DNA of 5,740 bases, from NCBI GenBank assembly GCA_963922495.1, contig CAWUIH010000087.1, positions 1 through 5,740 of the forward strand, given 5' to 3'. The DNA is from CAWUIH01 sp963922495. GTDB taxonomy: Bacteria > Pseudomonadota > Gammaproteobacteria > Coxiellales > Coxiellaceae. Made by a program: the position numbers and the translations under genes. A model generated the notes under the pieces. That model was not told where the DNA came from, searched no databases, and saw only the letters and a list, made by a program, of their open reading frames with translations. Of this stretch, positions 1 through 5,700 are shown piece after piece. Positions within the stretch are counted from its first letter, which is position 1. Each line of letters begins with the position of its first letter.

Positions 1-792
1 TAGCAACCTTTCTTCACCAATACCTTGGGAGCAACTGGTAAAATAGAGTCGGTCGAGGTTTGGTCCGCCAAAAATACAAGATGTAGGCCGCTTCACTGGA
101 ACGTCAATTGCCATTATTTCAACACCCTCTGGAGAATATCTAAATATTTTACCGCTATTCCATTGTGCTTCCCAAATGAAACCCTCACTATCAATGGTTA
201 AACCATCTGGTTCAATCGGTGATGCCTCAAGTTGCACAAAAGTACGACGATTTTTAATTTCTCCTTTCTGTAAGTTAAAATCGTATTGATAAATACAATA
301 TTTGAGGCCATCAGTATAATAAAAAGTTTTATCGTCTGGACTAAAACCCAATCCATTGGAAATCGTGATACCTGTTTCCATTTGATGAATTTTACCGTTA
401 GGGTCGAGTCGTAGTAAGCCTCCTTTGGGATTTTCAGCATCAAGGTTAGCAACGCCAATCCAAAAGCGACCTTCGCGATCGCATTTGCCGTCGTTAAGGC
501 GAAGATCATCGCTCCATGGATTAATAGTGGCAATTTCTGTCAGCTTTCCTGATGGTATATCAATAGCCAGCACTTGATTTCCTACGGTCACAATCATGCC
601 GCCCTTGTTGCGCGGCACGACTGCACCAATAAAGTCCGGCATTTGCCATTCTTGGTAGTCCCCAGCGGTGGGGTTTAGGCGATGTAAGGTTTTTTTAGCA
701 ATATCAATCCAGTACAGTGACTGTTCTTGGGCATGCCACATTGGGCCTTCGCCTAAAGCATTCGGACCTTGCCAAACAATATCAACGTTCAT
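1..792 (-). CDS. SMP-30/gluconolactonase/LRE family hydrolase (C-terminus cut by window edge)
   Basis: The frame is open from the ATG at 792-790 to the left edge, giving 264 residues with no stop. It begins MNVDIVWQGPNALGEGPMWH. This is a six-bladed beta-propeller of the SMP-30/regucalcin family, metal-dependent enzymes that usually hydrolyse sugar lactones or related esters. The three family metal ligands are visible: Glu15 in LGEGPMW, Asn146 in ISNGLGFSPD and Asp196 in EPDGLTID. The substrate-side RLNDGK motif lies at 98-103 (Arg98, Asn100, Asp101). Family members are usually about 290-300 residues, so some 30 C-terminal residues probably lie outside the window. No signal peptide is visible, so it is likely cytoplasmic. 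The start codon overlaps the TGA of the upstream transporter gene (ATGA at 792-789), with only a weak AGTGA ribosome-binding sequence ahead of it, so translational coupling is likely. The exact substrate cannot be read from the sequence; gluconolactonase is only one possibility. Confidence 0.93.
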   Translation of the reverse strand, partial: MNVDIVWQGPNALGEGPMWHAQEQSLYWIDIAKKTLHRLNPTAGDYQEWQMPDFIGAVVPRNKGGMIVTVGNQVLAIDIPSGKLTEIATINPWSDDLRLNDGKCDREGRFWIGVANLDAENPKGGLLRLDPNGKIHQMETGITISNGLGFSPDDKTFYYTDGLKYCIYQYDFNLQKGEIKNRRTFVQLEASPIEPDGLTIDSEGFIWEAQWNSGKIFRYSPEGVEIMAIDVPVKRPTSCIFGGPNLDRLYFTSCSQGIGEERLL

Positions 793-2021
793 ACTTGTTC
801 ACTTTTTTGAAATAATGTCATTAGCAAGCCACTGAATCCAATGCCTGCTACAGCCAACCACATGGGAATAGTAGCACCAAAATTTGCGAGATAGCCAGTG
901 AGAAATGATGTCAGTCCAAAGCAAAGTGCCATTACAGCGCCAGTGACACCCATAACCCAGCCTTGCTCGTGGCGATCTACTTGATTTGAAAATAAAGTGA
1001 TTAATCCAGAATACCCTATTGAAATGGTGGCTCCAATAAATACCATAATGGCCCATAAAAAACCTTGAGAGTGTGTAATAATTAATAAAATGATGAAAAT
1101 TGCAGTGATAATCAGGTTTATTGCAACGATCAATTTAATTTCAAAGCGTTTTACAAAATAATCGACTAAGAAACCACAGCCGATGCTAAATCCTACCCCC
1201 ATATCTGCGAGTAATAATGATACCTGTGTTGGTGAAAAATTATAAAGCTGGATAGAAAATATAGAAATAAAGGTGAAAAAGTTACTCCATCCATAAATCA
1301 TAATCAAAAAAATCAAAGATAAAAAACGTACTTTACGATGTTGGAACGCAGAAATAAAAACTTGAATAGCGCGACTAAGTTGAATATTGATTTTTGCACT
1401 AGTATTAAATGTTTCATTGAAAGTAGATAATAATAGTATTGCATTCAGTATTGAGATCAACGATGCGAAATATAAGGGTGTCGAAAAATTAAACCAACTG
1501 ACGATGCGATGATCAGAGAGTACACCACCAATTACTGGTCCCAATACAAAACCCAGTGAAAGTGCCAGTAAAATCAATCCTATGTTACGTGCTTTATGCT
1601 TTTCATGACTGACATCCACGATTGCTGCCTGTGCAATGGGTTGGCTACCAGCAGTAAAGCCGGCAACTACGCGGCCGAGGATCAAAAATAGCAAGCTGTG
1701 CCAAGTAACGGCGAATGCGGAGATTAAGTATCCTAAAAATGCTCCTAATAGGCAGATTAACAAAGATTTTTTTCGACCCACTGAGTCGGATAAATCACCC
1801 AAAATAGCTGCGCCGAAGAACCAACACAACATAAAAATGCCGACCACCATACCGTATAATAGCGAGCGGCTACTAGCACCGACATGTGCTGGTAAAAATG
1901 AGGAGTGAGGGTCAATAATAATGCTGGAAAGAATAGGAAATAGCAGGCTCAATCCCATCCCATCGATAAATAACACCAAAAAAAGTGGAACTATTGTCTT
2001 GGCAGAACGGCCGCGCGTCAT
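789..2021 (-). CDS. MFS transporter, DHA1 (TetA/multidrug-like) family, 12 TM
   Basis: This is a 410-residue integral inner-membrane protein. About twelve hydrophobic segments can be picked out, approximately 9-30, 54-74, 86-106, 108-128, 149-169, 180-200, 233-257, 268-288, 297-316, 321-341, 355-376 and 384-405. MFS motif A is intact in the loop after TM2 (GDLSDSVGRKK, 75-85). A motif-B-like GRVVAGFTAG begins at 116, with Arg117. Antiporter motif C, GFVLGPVIGG, is at 157-166. Motif C is typical of drug:H+ antiporters (DHA1), so export is the family default, but the substrate is unknown. Length is normal for the family. The start ATG at 2021-2019 has a good Shine-Dalgarno (GGGAG, 6 nt upstream on the minus strand). 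The SMP-30 gene follows with an ATGA overlap, so the two form an operon and may handle the same compound, for example a sugar lactone or its acid. No truncation or missing key residue is seen. It could equally be a general multidrug exporter. Confidence 0.93.
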   Translation of the reverse strand: MTRGRSAKTIVPLFLVLFIDGMGLSLLFPILSSIIIDPHSSFLPAHVGASSRSLLYGMVVGIFMLCWFFGAAILGDLSDSVGRKKSLLICLLGAFLGYLISAFAVTWHSLLFLILGRVVAGFTAGSQPIAQAAIVDVSHEKHKARNIGLILLALSLGFVLGPVIGGVLSDHRIVSWFNFSTPLYFASLISILNAILLLSTFNETFNTSAKINIQLSRAIQVFISAFQHRKVRFLSLIFLIMIYGWSNFFTFISIFSIQLYNFSPTQVSLLLADMGVGFSIGCGFLVDYFVKRFEIKLIVAINLIITAIFIILLIITHSQGFLWAIMVFIGATISIGYSGLITLFSNQVDRHEQGWVMGVTGAVMALCFGLTSFLTGYLANFGATIPMWLAVAGIGFSGLLMTLFQKSEQV

Positions 2022-2121
2022 AATTGTCTCCCAAAAGAATTGAGTTAAGGATGCTGAATAAGAGATTAAAGTGTGGATTTAAAATCTATCGTTATATCCC
2101 TGTGAGCTTCAAGATAATATC

Positions 2122-2130
2122 TGGTATACT
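2122..2130 (+). promoter_or_regulatory. extended -10 promoter of mutM
   Basis: TGGTATACT fits an extended -10 element (TGn plus TATACT, hexamer at 2125-2130), about 35 nt upstream of the mutM ATG. No good -35 is present at the usual spacing (TGTGAG near 2101 is poor), which is tolerable for extended -10 promoters. It implies a start near 2137 and a short leader of about 28 nt. If this is the only promoter, the in-frame codons upstream of 2137 would not be transcribed, which supports the mutM start chosen here. Confidence 0.5.
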
Positions 2131-2154
2131 AGCGAAGCGATTAGTAAACTGCAA
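2126..2154 (-). promoter_or_regulatory. possible promoter of the MFS/SMP-30 operon
   Basis: On the minus strand, TTGCAG (2154-2149) is followed after 17 nt by TAGTAT (2131-2126). This is a modest match to sigma-70 hexamers with ideal spacing. It would give a leader of roughly 100 nt before the transporter ATG. Its -10 overlaps the predicted mutM -10 on the other strand. Other weak candidates exist in the same gap, for example TTGAAG near 2112, so this is tentative. Confidence 0.3.
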
Positions 2155-2164
2155 TACTAGTACA

Positions 2165-2983
2165 ATGCCAGAATTACCCGAAGTTGAAACAATTCGTTCC
2201 GGATTAAATCCCATCTTATCCGGCCAGCGCGTGCGCCAAGCAGTGATTCGTCGCTTTGATTTGCGCTTTCCGTTATCTCCTGATTTTCCACAAAAAATCC
2301 AAGGTTTGACAATATCCTCTGTGGCGCGTCGTGCAAAATACCTTTTATTTCATTTTGATGGTTTGAGTGATACGGCACTTATTTGGCATTTGGGGATGTC
2401 GGGTTCCCTGCGCTTGGTGAAAAAAAAATTAGCATTAAAAAAACATGATCACATTGATATTGAAATAGCTGATTATTATTTGCGTTACAATGATCCCCGT
2501 CGCTTTGGTTTTTTATTATGGTCGGAAAGCATAACCTCAGAACCATGTCTATTACGCTTAGGCCCCGAGCCGTTGTCTGAAAATTTTACTGGGCAATATT
2601 TACAACAAGTTCTCAGAAATAAAAGAACGCTCATTAAAAAAATCATTATGGATAATAAAATCGTTGTTGGTGTTGGAAATATTTATGCTAACGAGGCACT
2701 CTATTTAGCAAAGATTCATCCTGAAAAAGTTTCATCGTCGCTGACAAAAAAACAGTGTGATGTGCTCGTCAAATCCATCAAGTCAATTTTGAGAAAAGCC
2801 ATTAAAGCTGGAGGAACTACTTTGAAAGATTTTAGAGATTCTCAAGGTAATCCTGGATATTTTCAACAACAATTATTTGTTTATGGTAAGAAAAATGATC
2901 CATGCCTGTGTTGTGGTGAAATAATAAAATCTTGTGTCATCGCGCAGCGTAGTGCATTTTATTGCCCATATTGTCAAAAATAA
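2165..2983 (+). CDS. mutM: formamidopyrimidine-DNA glycosylase (Fpg/MutM)
   Basis: This base-excision repair enzyme removes 8-oxoguanine and formamidopyrimidines and nicks the abasic site by beta,delta-elimination. The protein is 272 residues, the usual family length. The N-terminus MPELPEVETI is diagnostic: Pro2 is the Schiff-base nucleophile, with Glu3 and Glu6 as catalytic partners. This fixes the start at 2165, because the enzyme needs a free N-terminal proline after Met removal; the frame stays open 47 codons further upstream, but that is not part of the gene. Lys58 is in RRAKYLLF, the intercalating Met78 is in WHLGMSG, Arg112 and Phe114 are in NDPRRFGF, and Asn172 is in GVGNIYANEA. The C-terminal zinc finger has Cys247, Cys250, Cys267 and Cys270, with the DNA-contacting Arg262 between the pairs. 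An extra Cys249 makes the first knuckle CLCC. No clear Shine-Dalgarno precedes the ATG. The gene is divergent from the transporter operon and convergent with engB. Confidence 0.98.
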   Translation: MPELPEVETIRSGLNPILSGQRVRQAVIRRFDLRFPLSPDFPQKIQGLTISSVARRAKYLLFHFDGLSDTALIWHLGMSGSLRLVKKKLALKKHDHIDIEIADYYLRYNDPRRFGFLLWSESITSEPCLLRLGPEPLSENFTGQYLQQVLRNKRTLIKKIIMDNKIVVGVGNIYANEALYLAKIHPEKVSSSLTKKQCDVLVKSIKSILRKAIKAGGTTLKDFRDSQGNPGYFQQQLFVYGKKNDPCLCCGEIIKSCVIAQRSAFYCPYCQK

Positions 2984-3181
2984 ACTTTTTTATTAAATTG
3001 TCTCTTGCGCAAAAATAAAATTTAATGTTAGTGCATAGAGTCATGCCAAGCTATTGAATTTTACCAAATTGCAATGTAGCGACTATAAATGCCATAAAAT
3101 ACCTTAAATTATATTTGTGGTAGTTTGATTTAATTACGAATACACTGATTGATATTAGATCTTGAAACCAGTGTTAAAACA
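2984..3181. other. convergent mutM-engB intergenic region, no gene seen
   Basis: This is about 198 bp of AT-rich sequence between the stop codons of mutM (plus) and engB (minus). I find no RNA gene and no canonical GC-rich hairpin with a T-run. The best inverted repeats are an AT-only pair (ATTAAATT with AATTTAAT, near 2991-3026) and ACACTG/CAGTGT (3142-3147 and 3169-3174, 21-nt loop). Either might help termination, but neither is convincing. Confidence 0.5.
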
Positions 3182-3796
3182 TTATTCGGTATAATACCAT
3201 TCATTTAATAATTTCCTCGCCTCGCTCAAACCCAGATGCGTTTGTGAAGAAAATAGTTGTACGCTGATCTCATGAGGATGGTTTTTTTCCAGAAATTTGA
3301 CTGTACTATGTAAGCTGTTTTGTCCAGAATTAGTGTTGAGCTTGTCAGCTTTGGACAGTAAAATATGCACCGGTAATTTTGCTTTTCCAGCCCACCTTAG
3401 CATCTGAATATCAAGCTCCTTCAGGGGGTGTCTGGCATCCATCACGATCATCATGCCTTTAAGGCACTGGCGACTCTCTAAGTAGTTATCCACGAGCTTT
3501 TCCCAGCGGGCTTTGATCAGTTTAGGTACTTTTGCATAACCGTAGCCTGGTAAATCAACTAAACGGCACTCTTCTTCAAATTGAAAAAGGTTTATCATTT
3601 GGGTGCGGCCAGGGGTTTTGCTAATGCGCGCCAACCCTTTGATTCCAGTGATTAAATTGATTGCGCTCGATTTTCCTGCATTAGAACGACCAATAAATGC
3701 GACTTCGGCACCCTTGTCCGCTGGTAGTTGTGAAAGCGAGGCAGCGCTTGTTAGGTATTTTGCTTTTCTAAATGAAATAGATTTTAATTCGTTCAT
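3182..3796 (-). CDS. engB: ribosome-biogenesis GTP-binding protein EngB (YihA/YsxC)
   Basis: This is a 204-residue TRAFAC-class GTPase. The family is needed for assembly of the large ribosomal subunit and, by homology, for normal cell division; it acts in the cytoplasm. All GTPase signatures are present in order: G1 GRSNAGKSS (36-44, with Lys42 and Ser43 binding phosphate and Mg), the G2 region KTPGRTQ (60-66), G3 DLPGYGYA (81-88), G4 SKAD (148-151, in place of the commoner TKxD) and the G5-like FSSQTHLG (182-189). The KTPGRTQ and DLPGYGYAKV blocks are characteristic of EngB rather than Era or EngA, and there is one G domain only. Length matches the family. The start ATG at 3796-3794 gives the usual short N-terminal lead before the G1 loop, but the ribosome-binding sequence is weak (GTGAAAC). 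It is transcribed toward mutM and away from the hydrolase gene, so it is probably monocistronic here. Confidence 0.98.
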   Translation of the reverse strand: MNELKSISFRKAKYLTSAASLSQLPADKGAEVAFIGRSNAGKSSAINLITGIKGLARISKTPGRTQMINLFQFEEECRLVDLPGYGYAKVPKLIKARWEKLVDNYLESRQCLKGMMIVMDARHPLKELDIQMLRWAGKAKLPVHILLSKADKLNTNSGQNSLHSTVKFLEKNHPHEISVQLFSSQTHLGLSEARKLLNEWYYTE

Positions 3797-3824
3797 TTGG
3801 TTTCACAGTATCTGAAACAAAAAT

Positions 3825-3833
3825 AGTATAGCA
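3825..3833 (-). promoter_or_regulatory. extended -10 promoter of engB
   Basis: On the minus strand the sequence TGCTATACT gives a TGn-TATACT extended -10 (hexamer 3830-3825), about 30 nt upstream of the engB ATG. No good -35 sits at 16-18 nt; a TTGATT is present but only 12 nt away. The architecture resembles the predicted mutM promoter. Predicted leader is about 20 nt. Confidence 0.5.
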
Positions 3834-3952
3834 TTATTTGCAAATCAAGCCCAGTGCTATATTAATGCACAAAGCCCGCTCCCAACAGACCTAAAGGTTC
3901 ATTGTTGACTGGAAAAACAGTGTGTGATTTGACATGATATGACTTTTGTTCC

Positions 3953-3957
3953 AGGAG
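3953..3957 (+). promoter_or_regulatory. Shine-Dalgarno that fixes the GTG start of the hydrolase gene
   Basis: AGGAG lies 6 nt upstream of a GTG at 3964-3966. The frame can be extended back to a TTG at 3946, but that codon lies upstream of this ribosome-binding site and has no comparable signal of its own. The GTG is therefore the likely start, removing six residues from the longest open frame. Confidence 0.8.
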
Positions 3958-3963
3958 CTCAGT

Positions 3964-5019
3964 GTGAAGTCAACGGCAGCTATTTTATTTCAGGAAATAC
4001 CTGCAAATCGTGGGAATATTGGGCACGTGGTGCTTAACCGTCCCAAAAAACATAATGCATTGACAGCTGAGATGCTGCAGCAACTATATTTTCACCTTCA
4101 AAAGTGGCAGCAACAAAAAAATATAAAGGCAATCATTATCGAAGGTTCCGGTGATTTTGCTTTTTCTTCTGGTGGTGATTTGAAAATAATATATAATAAT
4201 CGTTCCCAGCTAGAGAAAAGCATTAATTTTTTTAGGTACGAATATTTGTGTAATAAAATTATGTTTTCTTACTCAAAGCCAGTTATTGCATTACTTGATG
4301 GTATTACTATGGGGGGTGGTGTAGGGATCTCATTTTATGGCTCTCACCCCGTTGCCACTGAACGTACGATTTTTGCAATGCCAGAAACGGCAATTGGACT
4401 TTATCCCGATACTGGTATGGGTTTTATTTTGTCTCGTTGTCCAGACTATTTAGGGCGATATATTGCACTGACAGGGAAACAGTTTTCTGCTAGCGATGTG
4501 TATTATTTAAAATTTGTTTCCCACATTATAGATAGTAATAAACAGAGTGCACTTAAAAACATATTGATTAATACCGCTTTCAATTCAAAGTTGGAGGTCG
4601 ATAATATTATTGAGAATTTTTCGATAACGGTACTCCCTTCGAAATTACCACAATACTCAACAGATATTGCAGATTGTTTTAGTAGTTCGAGTATTGAGAA
4701 TATTTTTAAAAAGCTACAAGAAAAAAAATCACCATGGCACACAGATACATTACAAAAATTGCAGCAAGCATCGCCGACGAGCTTGAAAGTAACTTTTGAA
4801 CAATTGCAACGTGCACGATATATGAGTTTCGACGCAGTCATTGAGATGGACTTTAATTTAACCAAACGTTTTTTGCAATCTCGTGATTTGTATATCGGAA
4901 TTAAATCACGATTAATTGATAAATCACCCTATCCACAATGGCAACCTAACCAGTTAGAATTGGTTTCTTCGGCAATGGTTGCTGAATATTTTAAAGGAAC
5001 TACATTGTTACAAGAATAA
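3964..5019 (+). CDS. 3-hydroxyisobutyryl-CoA hydrolase-like protein (enoyl-CoA hydratase/isomerase superfamily, ECH_2)
   Basis: From the GTG the protein has 351 residues, typical of bacterial 3-hydroxyisobutyryl-CoA hydrolases and longer than simple enoyl-CoA hydratases (about 260). The crotonase fold is clear: GHVVLNRPKKHNALT (20-34) and SSGGDL (68-73, oxyanion-hole loop; family members more often have CAGGD). DGITMGGGVGIS (112-123) is the second oxyanion-hole segment. PETAIGLYPDTG (140-151) places Glu141 and Asp149 eight residues apart, as do the catalytic Glu/Asp of human HIBCH. The C-terminal block SPTSLKVTFEQL (270-281) through LIDKSPYPQW (317-326) is specific to the hydrolase branch. 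The family frees 3-hydroxyisobutyrate from its CoA ester in valine breakdown, in the cytosol. In the segment before LIDK, members usually have an acidic residue (EG), but this protein has IG (311-312), so activity or substrate may differ. No other valine-pathway genes are in the window, so a broader acyl-CoA hydrolase or hydratase role is possible. Confidence 0.85.
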   Translation: MKSTAAILFQEIPANRGNIGHVVLNRPKKHNALTAEMLQQLYFHLQKWQQQKNIKAIIIEGSGDFAFSSGGDLKIIYNNRSQLEKSINFFRYEYLCNKIMFSYSKPVIALLDGITMGGGVGISFYGSHPVATERTIFAMPETAIGLYPDTGMGFILSRCPDYLGRYIALTGKQFSASDVYYLKFVSHIIDSNKQSALKNILINTAFNSKLEVDNIIENFSITVLPSKLPQYSTDIADCFSSSSIENIFKKLQEKKSPWHTDTLQKLQQASPTSLKVTFEQLQRARYMSFDAVIEMDFNLTKRFLQSRDLYIGIKSRLIDKSPYPQWQPNQLELVSSAMVAEYFKGTTLLQE

Positions 5020-5386
5020 TTAAATGGGTCGATTTGATCGAAGAGCAATGGTTAACCACCTTGGTGATCTTTGAATTAGTGTGTTTCTGGTTTCTTAATA
5101 CTGTAGTAAAATTTTTCGTGGGCCAACACAAATTTTGTTTTCTCAGGAAAAAATAATTGCGATATGGGAAGCCGCAAGGATTTATTAATGTGAAAAATTC
5201 TCAAAGGTATTCTGCGCGACCAAAATACAGATATGAATCCTGAAATTGCAAAAGGAATGCTCTATAATTCAGCAAGTATCAATAACATTAATACACGTTT
5301 TTTTCGATACTTCAAAAACCCACGAAATTATCCAACAACCTCAATATTAACGTGATTAGAATCCTACTATTTGATTAGAAGTAATA
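5020..5386. other. gene-poor AT-rich stretch with fragments of open frame
   Basis: This is about 367 bp with no intact gene that I recognise. Just after the hydrolase stop is a short inverted repeat TCGAT-TTG-ATCGA (5029-5041) and the palindrome GGTTAACC (5050-5057). Neither is followed by a T-run, so neither is a convincing terminator. Two protein-like open stretches follow in different plus-strand frames: one ending at the TAA at 5186-5188, and one open from 5194 to the TGA at 5353-5355. The region reads like a decayed gene or degraded spacer. Confidence 0.5.
5194..5355 (+). pseudogene. possible decayed or small orphan coding sequence, unidentified
   Basis: This 53-codon open stretch has an internal ATG at 5233 giving a 40-residue peptide starting MNPEIAKGMLYNSASINN and ending NYPTTSILT. 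Its composition looks protein-like, with a mixed hydrophilic/hydrophobic N-terminal half and a basic, aromatic second half (RFFRYFKNPRN). No good Shine-Dalgarno precedes the ATG. A second short stretch immediately upstream in another frame (ILFSQEKIIAIWEAARIY, ending at 5188) would connect to it through one frameshift, which is why a broken gene is suspected. I do not recognise the family. It may equally be a chance frame in AT-rich DNA. Confidence 0.3.
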
Positions 5387-5593
5387 ATGGAGAATATTTT
5401 TGTGATCCTGACAACAGAATGGTTTGATTTTTCTATTTATGGGCAGTTAACCCCGACTTTAGCGCATTTGTTTTTTCCGCTTCATAGTTATTCTATGGCC
5501 CTGTTGCTTACTTATTTCTTGAGTTTCATTGTGCTGCGCTCTCTCGGGGGATTTTTTGTGGCGTATTGCAGATACATGTGGCGCAGAAAAAGG
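5387..5593 (+). pseudogene. truncated, frameshifted N-terminal remnant of an MFS metabolite:H+ symporter-type transporter
   Basis: From the ATG at 5387 the frame encodes TEWFDFSIYGQLTPTLAHLF and then ALLLTYFLSFIVLRSLGGFF. This closely follows TM1 and TM2 of the MHS (ProP/KgtP-like) MFS branch, whose members typically read LEWYDFxxYG...LTP..AHLFFP...LLLTF...RPLGG. Damage is visible. The residues normally preceding EWFDF are shortened, the TM2 stretch is a few residues short, the conserved Pro of RPLGG is Ser, and the frame is lost in a G5/T6 homopolymer tract (5546-5557). Shifting frame there gives RIADTCGAEK (5562-5591), which resembles the motif A that should follow. All later transmembrane segments are absent, because the sequence meets the 3' end of the tRNA-Met gene on the opposite strand. 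The open frame continues to 5659 only by reading antisense through that tRNA. An original gene would have been about 400-450 codons. No function is expected from the remnant. Confidence 0.7.
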
Positions 5594-5670
5594 TGGTGGC
5601 TATGGGTGGACTTGAACCACCGACACCAGCATTATGAATGCTGTGCTCTAACCGACTGAGCTACATAGCC
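5594..5670 (-). tRNA. tRNA-Met (CAT anticodon), elongator type
   Basis: The 77-nt gene folds as a full cloverleaf. The acceptor stem GGCTATG/CATAGCC (7 bp, 5670-5664 with 5604-5598) is perfect. The D stem is GCTC/GAGC. The anticodon stem CAGCA/TGCTG encloses the loop TTCATAA with anticodon CAT at 5636-5634. The T stem GGTGG/CCACC encloses TTCAAGT. The discriminator is A and the 3' CCA is encoded (5596-5594). A five-T run follows two bases later on the minus strand (5591-5587) and could aid termination. A CAT anticodon can mean initiator Met, elongator Met or lysidine-modified Ile2. The paired first base (G-C at the acceptor end) argues against the initiator, and the acceptor stem is close to that of E. 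coli elongator Met rather than the GGCCCCT of Ile2, so elongator Met is preferred. Confidence 0.95.
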
Positions 5671-5694
5671 ACGTCTTAGACGACTTAAAATTCT

Positions 5695-5700
5695 ACTATA
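5695..5700 (-). promoter_or_regulatory. possible -10 element of the tRNA-Met promoter
   Basis: TATAGT on the minus strand lies 24 nt upstream of the mature tRNA 5' end, a plausible distance for a short-leader tRNA transcript. No good -35 is visible at 17 nt. Between it and the tRNA lies an 11-bp palindrome, CGTCTTAGACG (5672-5682), which would be in the 5' leader removed by RNase P. Other tRNAs could lie upstream beyond the window, so the gene may instead belong to a longer transcript. Confidence 0.35.

Noticed and set aside
198..533. A 111-codon minus-strand open frame with hydrophobic stretches.
   Set aside because: It lies wholly inside the SMP-30 gene in another frame of the same strand. 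The SMP-30 frame has clear family motifs throughout, so this is a shadow.
1636..1908. A 90-codon plus-strand open frame.
   Set aside because: It is antisense to the conserved motif A to TM4 part of the MFS transporter and has no recognisable protein features.
2024..2164. In-frame N-terminal extension of MutM beginning at TTG 2024.
   Set aside because: MutM chemistry needs the N-terminal proline of MPELPEVE. The extension has no family similarity, starts with a poor codon and overlaps the predicted promoter.
3142..3174. ACACTG/CAGTGT inverted repeat between mutM and engB as a bidirectional terminator.
   Set aside because: The stem is only 6 bp with a 21-nt loop and no T-run on either side.
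3188..3198. GGTATAATACC palindrome resembling an operator or a -10.
   Set aside because: It lies within the last codons of engB (encoding Trp-Tyr-Tyr-Thr) and is short enough to be chance. No nearby downstream gene would use it.
3905..3934. TTGACT and TTGACA as -35 elements for the hydrolase gene.
   Set aside because: Neither has a usable -10 at 16-18 nt: one would place it at TTTGAC and the other inside the Shine-Dalgarno. The real promoter could not be assigned.
4503..4865. A 120-codon minus-strand open frame rich in Cys and Ser.
   Set aside because: It is antisense to the C-terminal half of the hydrolase gene, which carries family-specific motifs. No promoter or ribosome-binding site supports it.
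5594..5659. The C-terminal end of the MFS remnant frame (WWLWVDLNHRHQHYECC...).
   Set aside because: This is the antisense translation of the tRNA-Met gene, a well-known spurious peptide type, not a real protein tail.
5594..5670. Reading the CAT tRNA as initiator Met or as Ile2 (lysidine).
   Set aside because: An initiator would have an unpaired first acceptor base, but here it is a G-C pair. Ile2 acceptor stems are usually GGCCCCT-like, while this one matches elongator Met.
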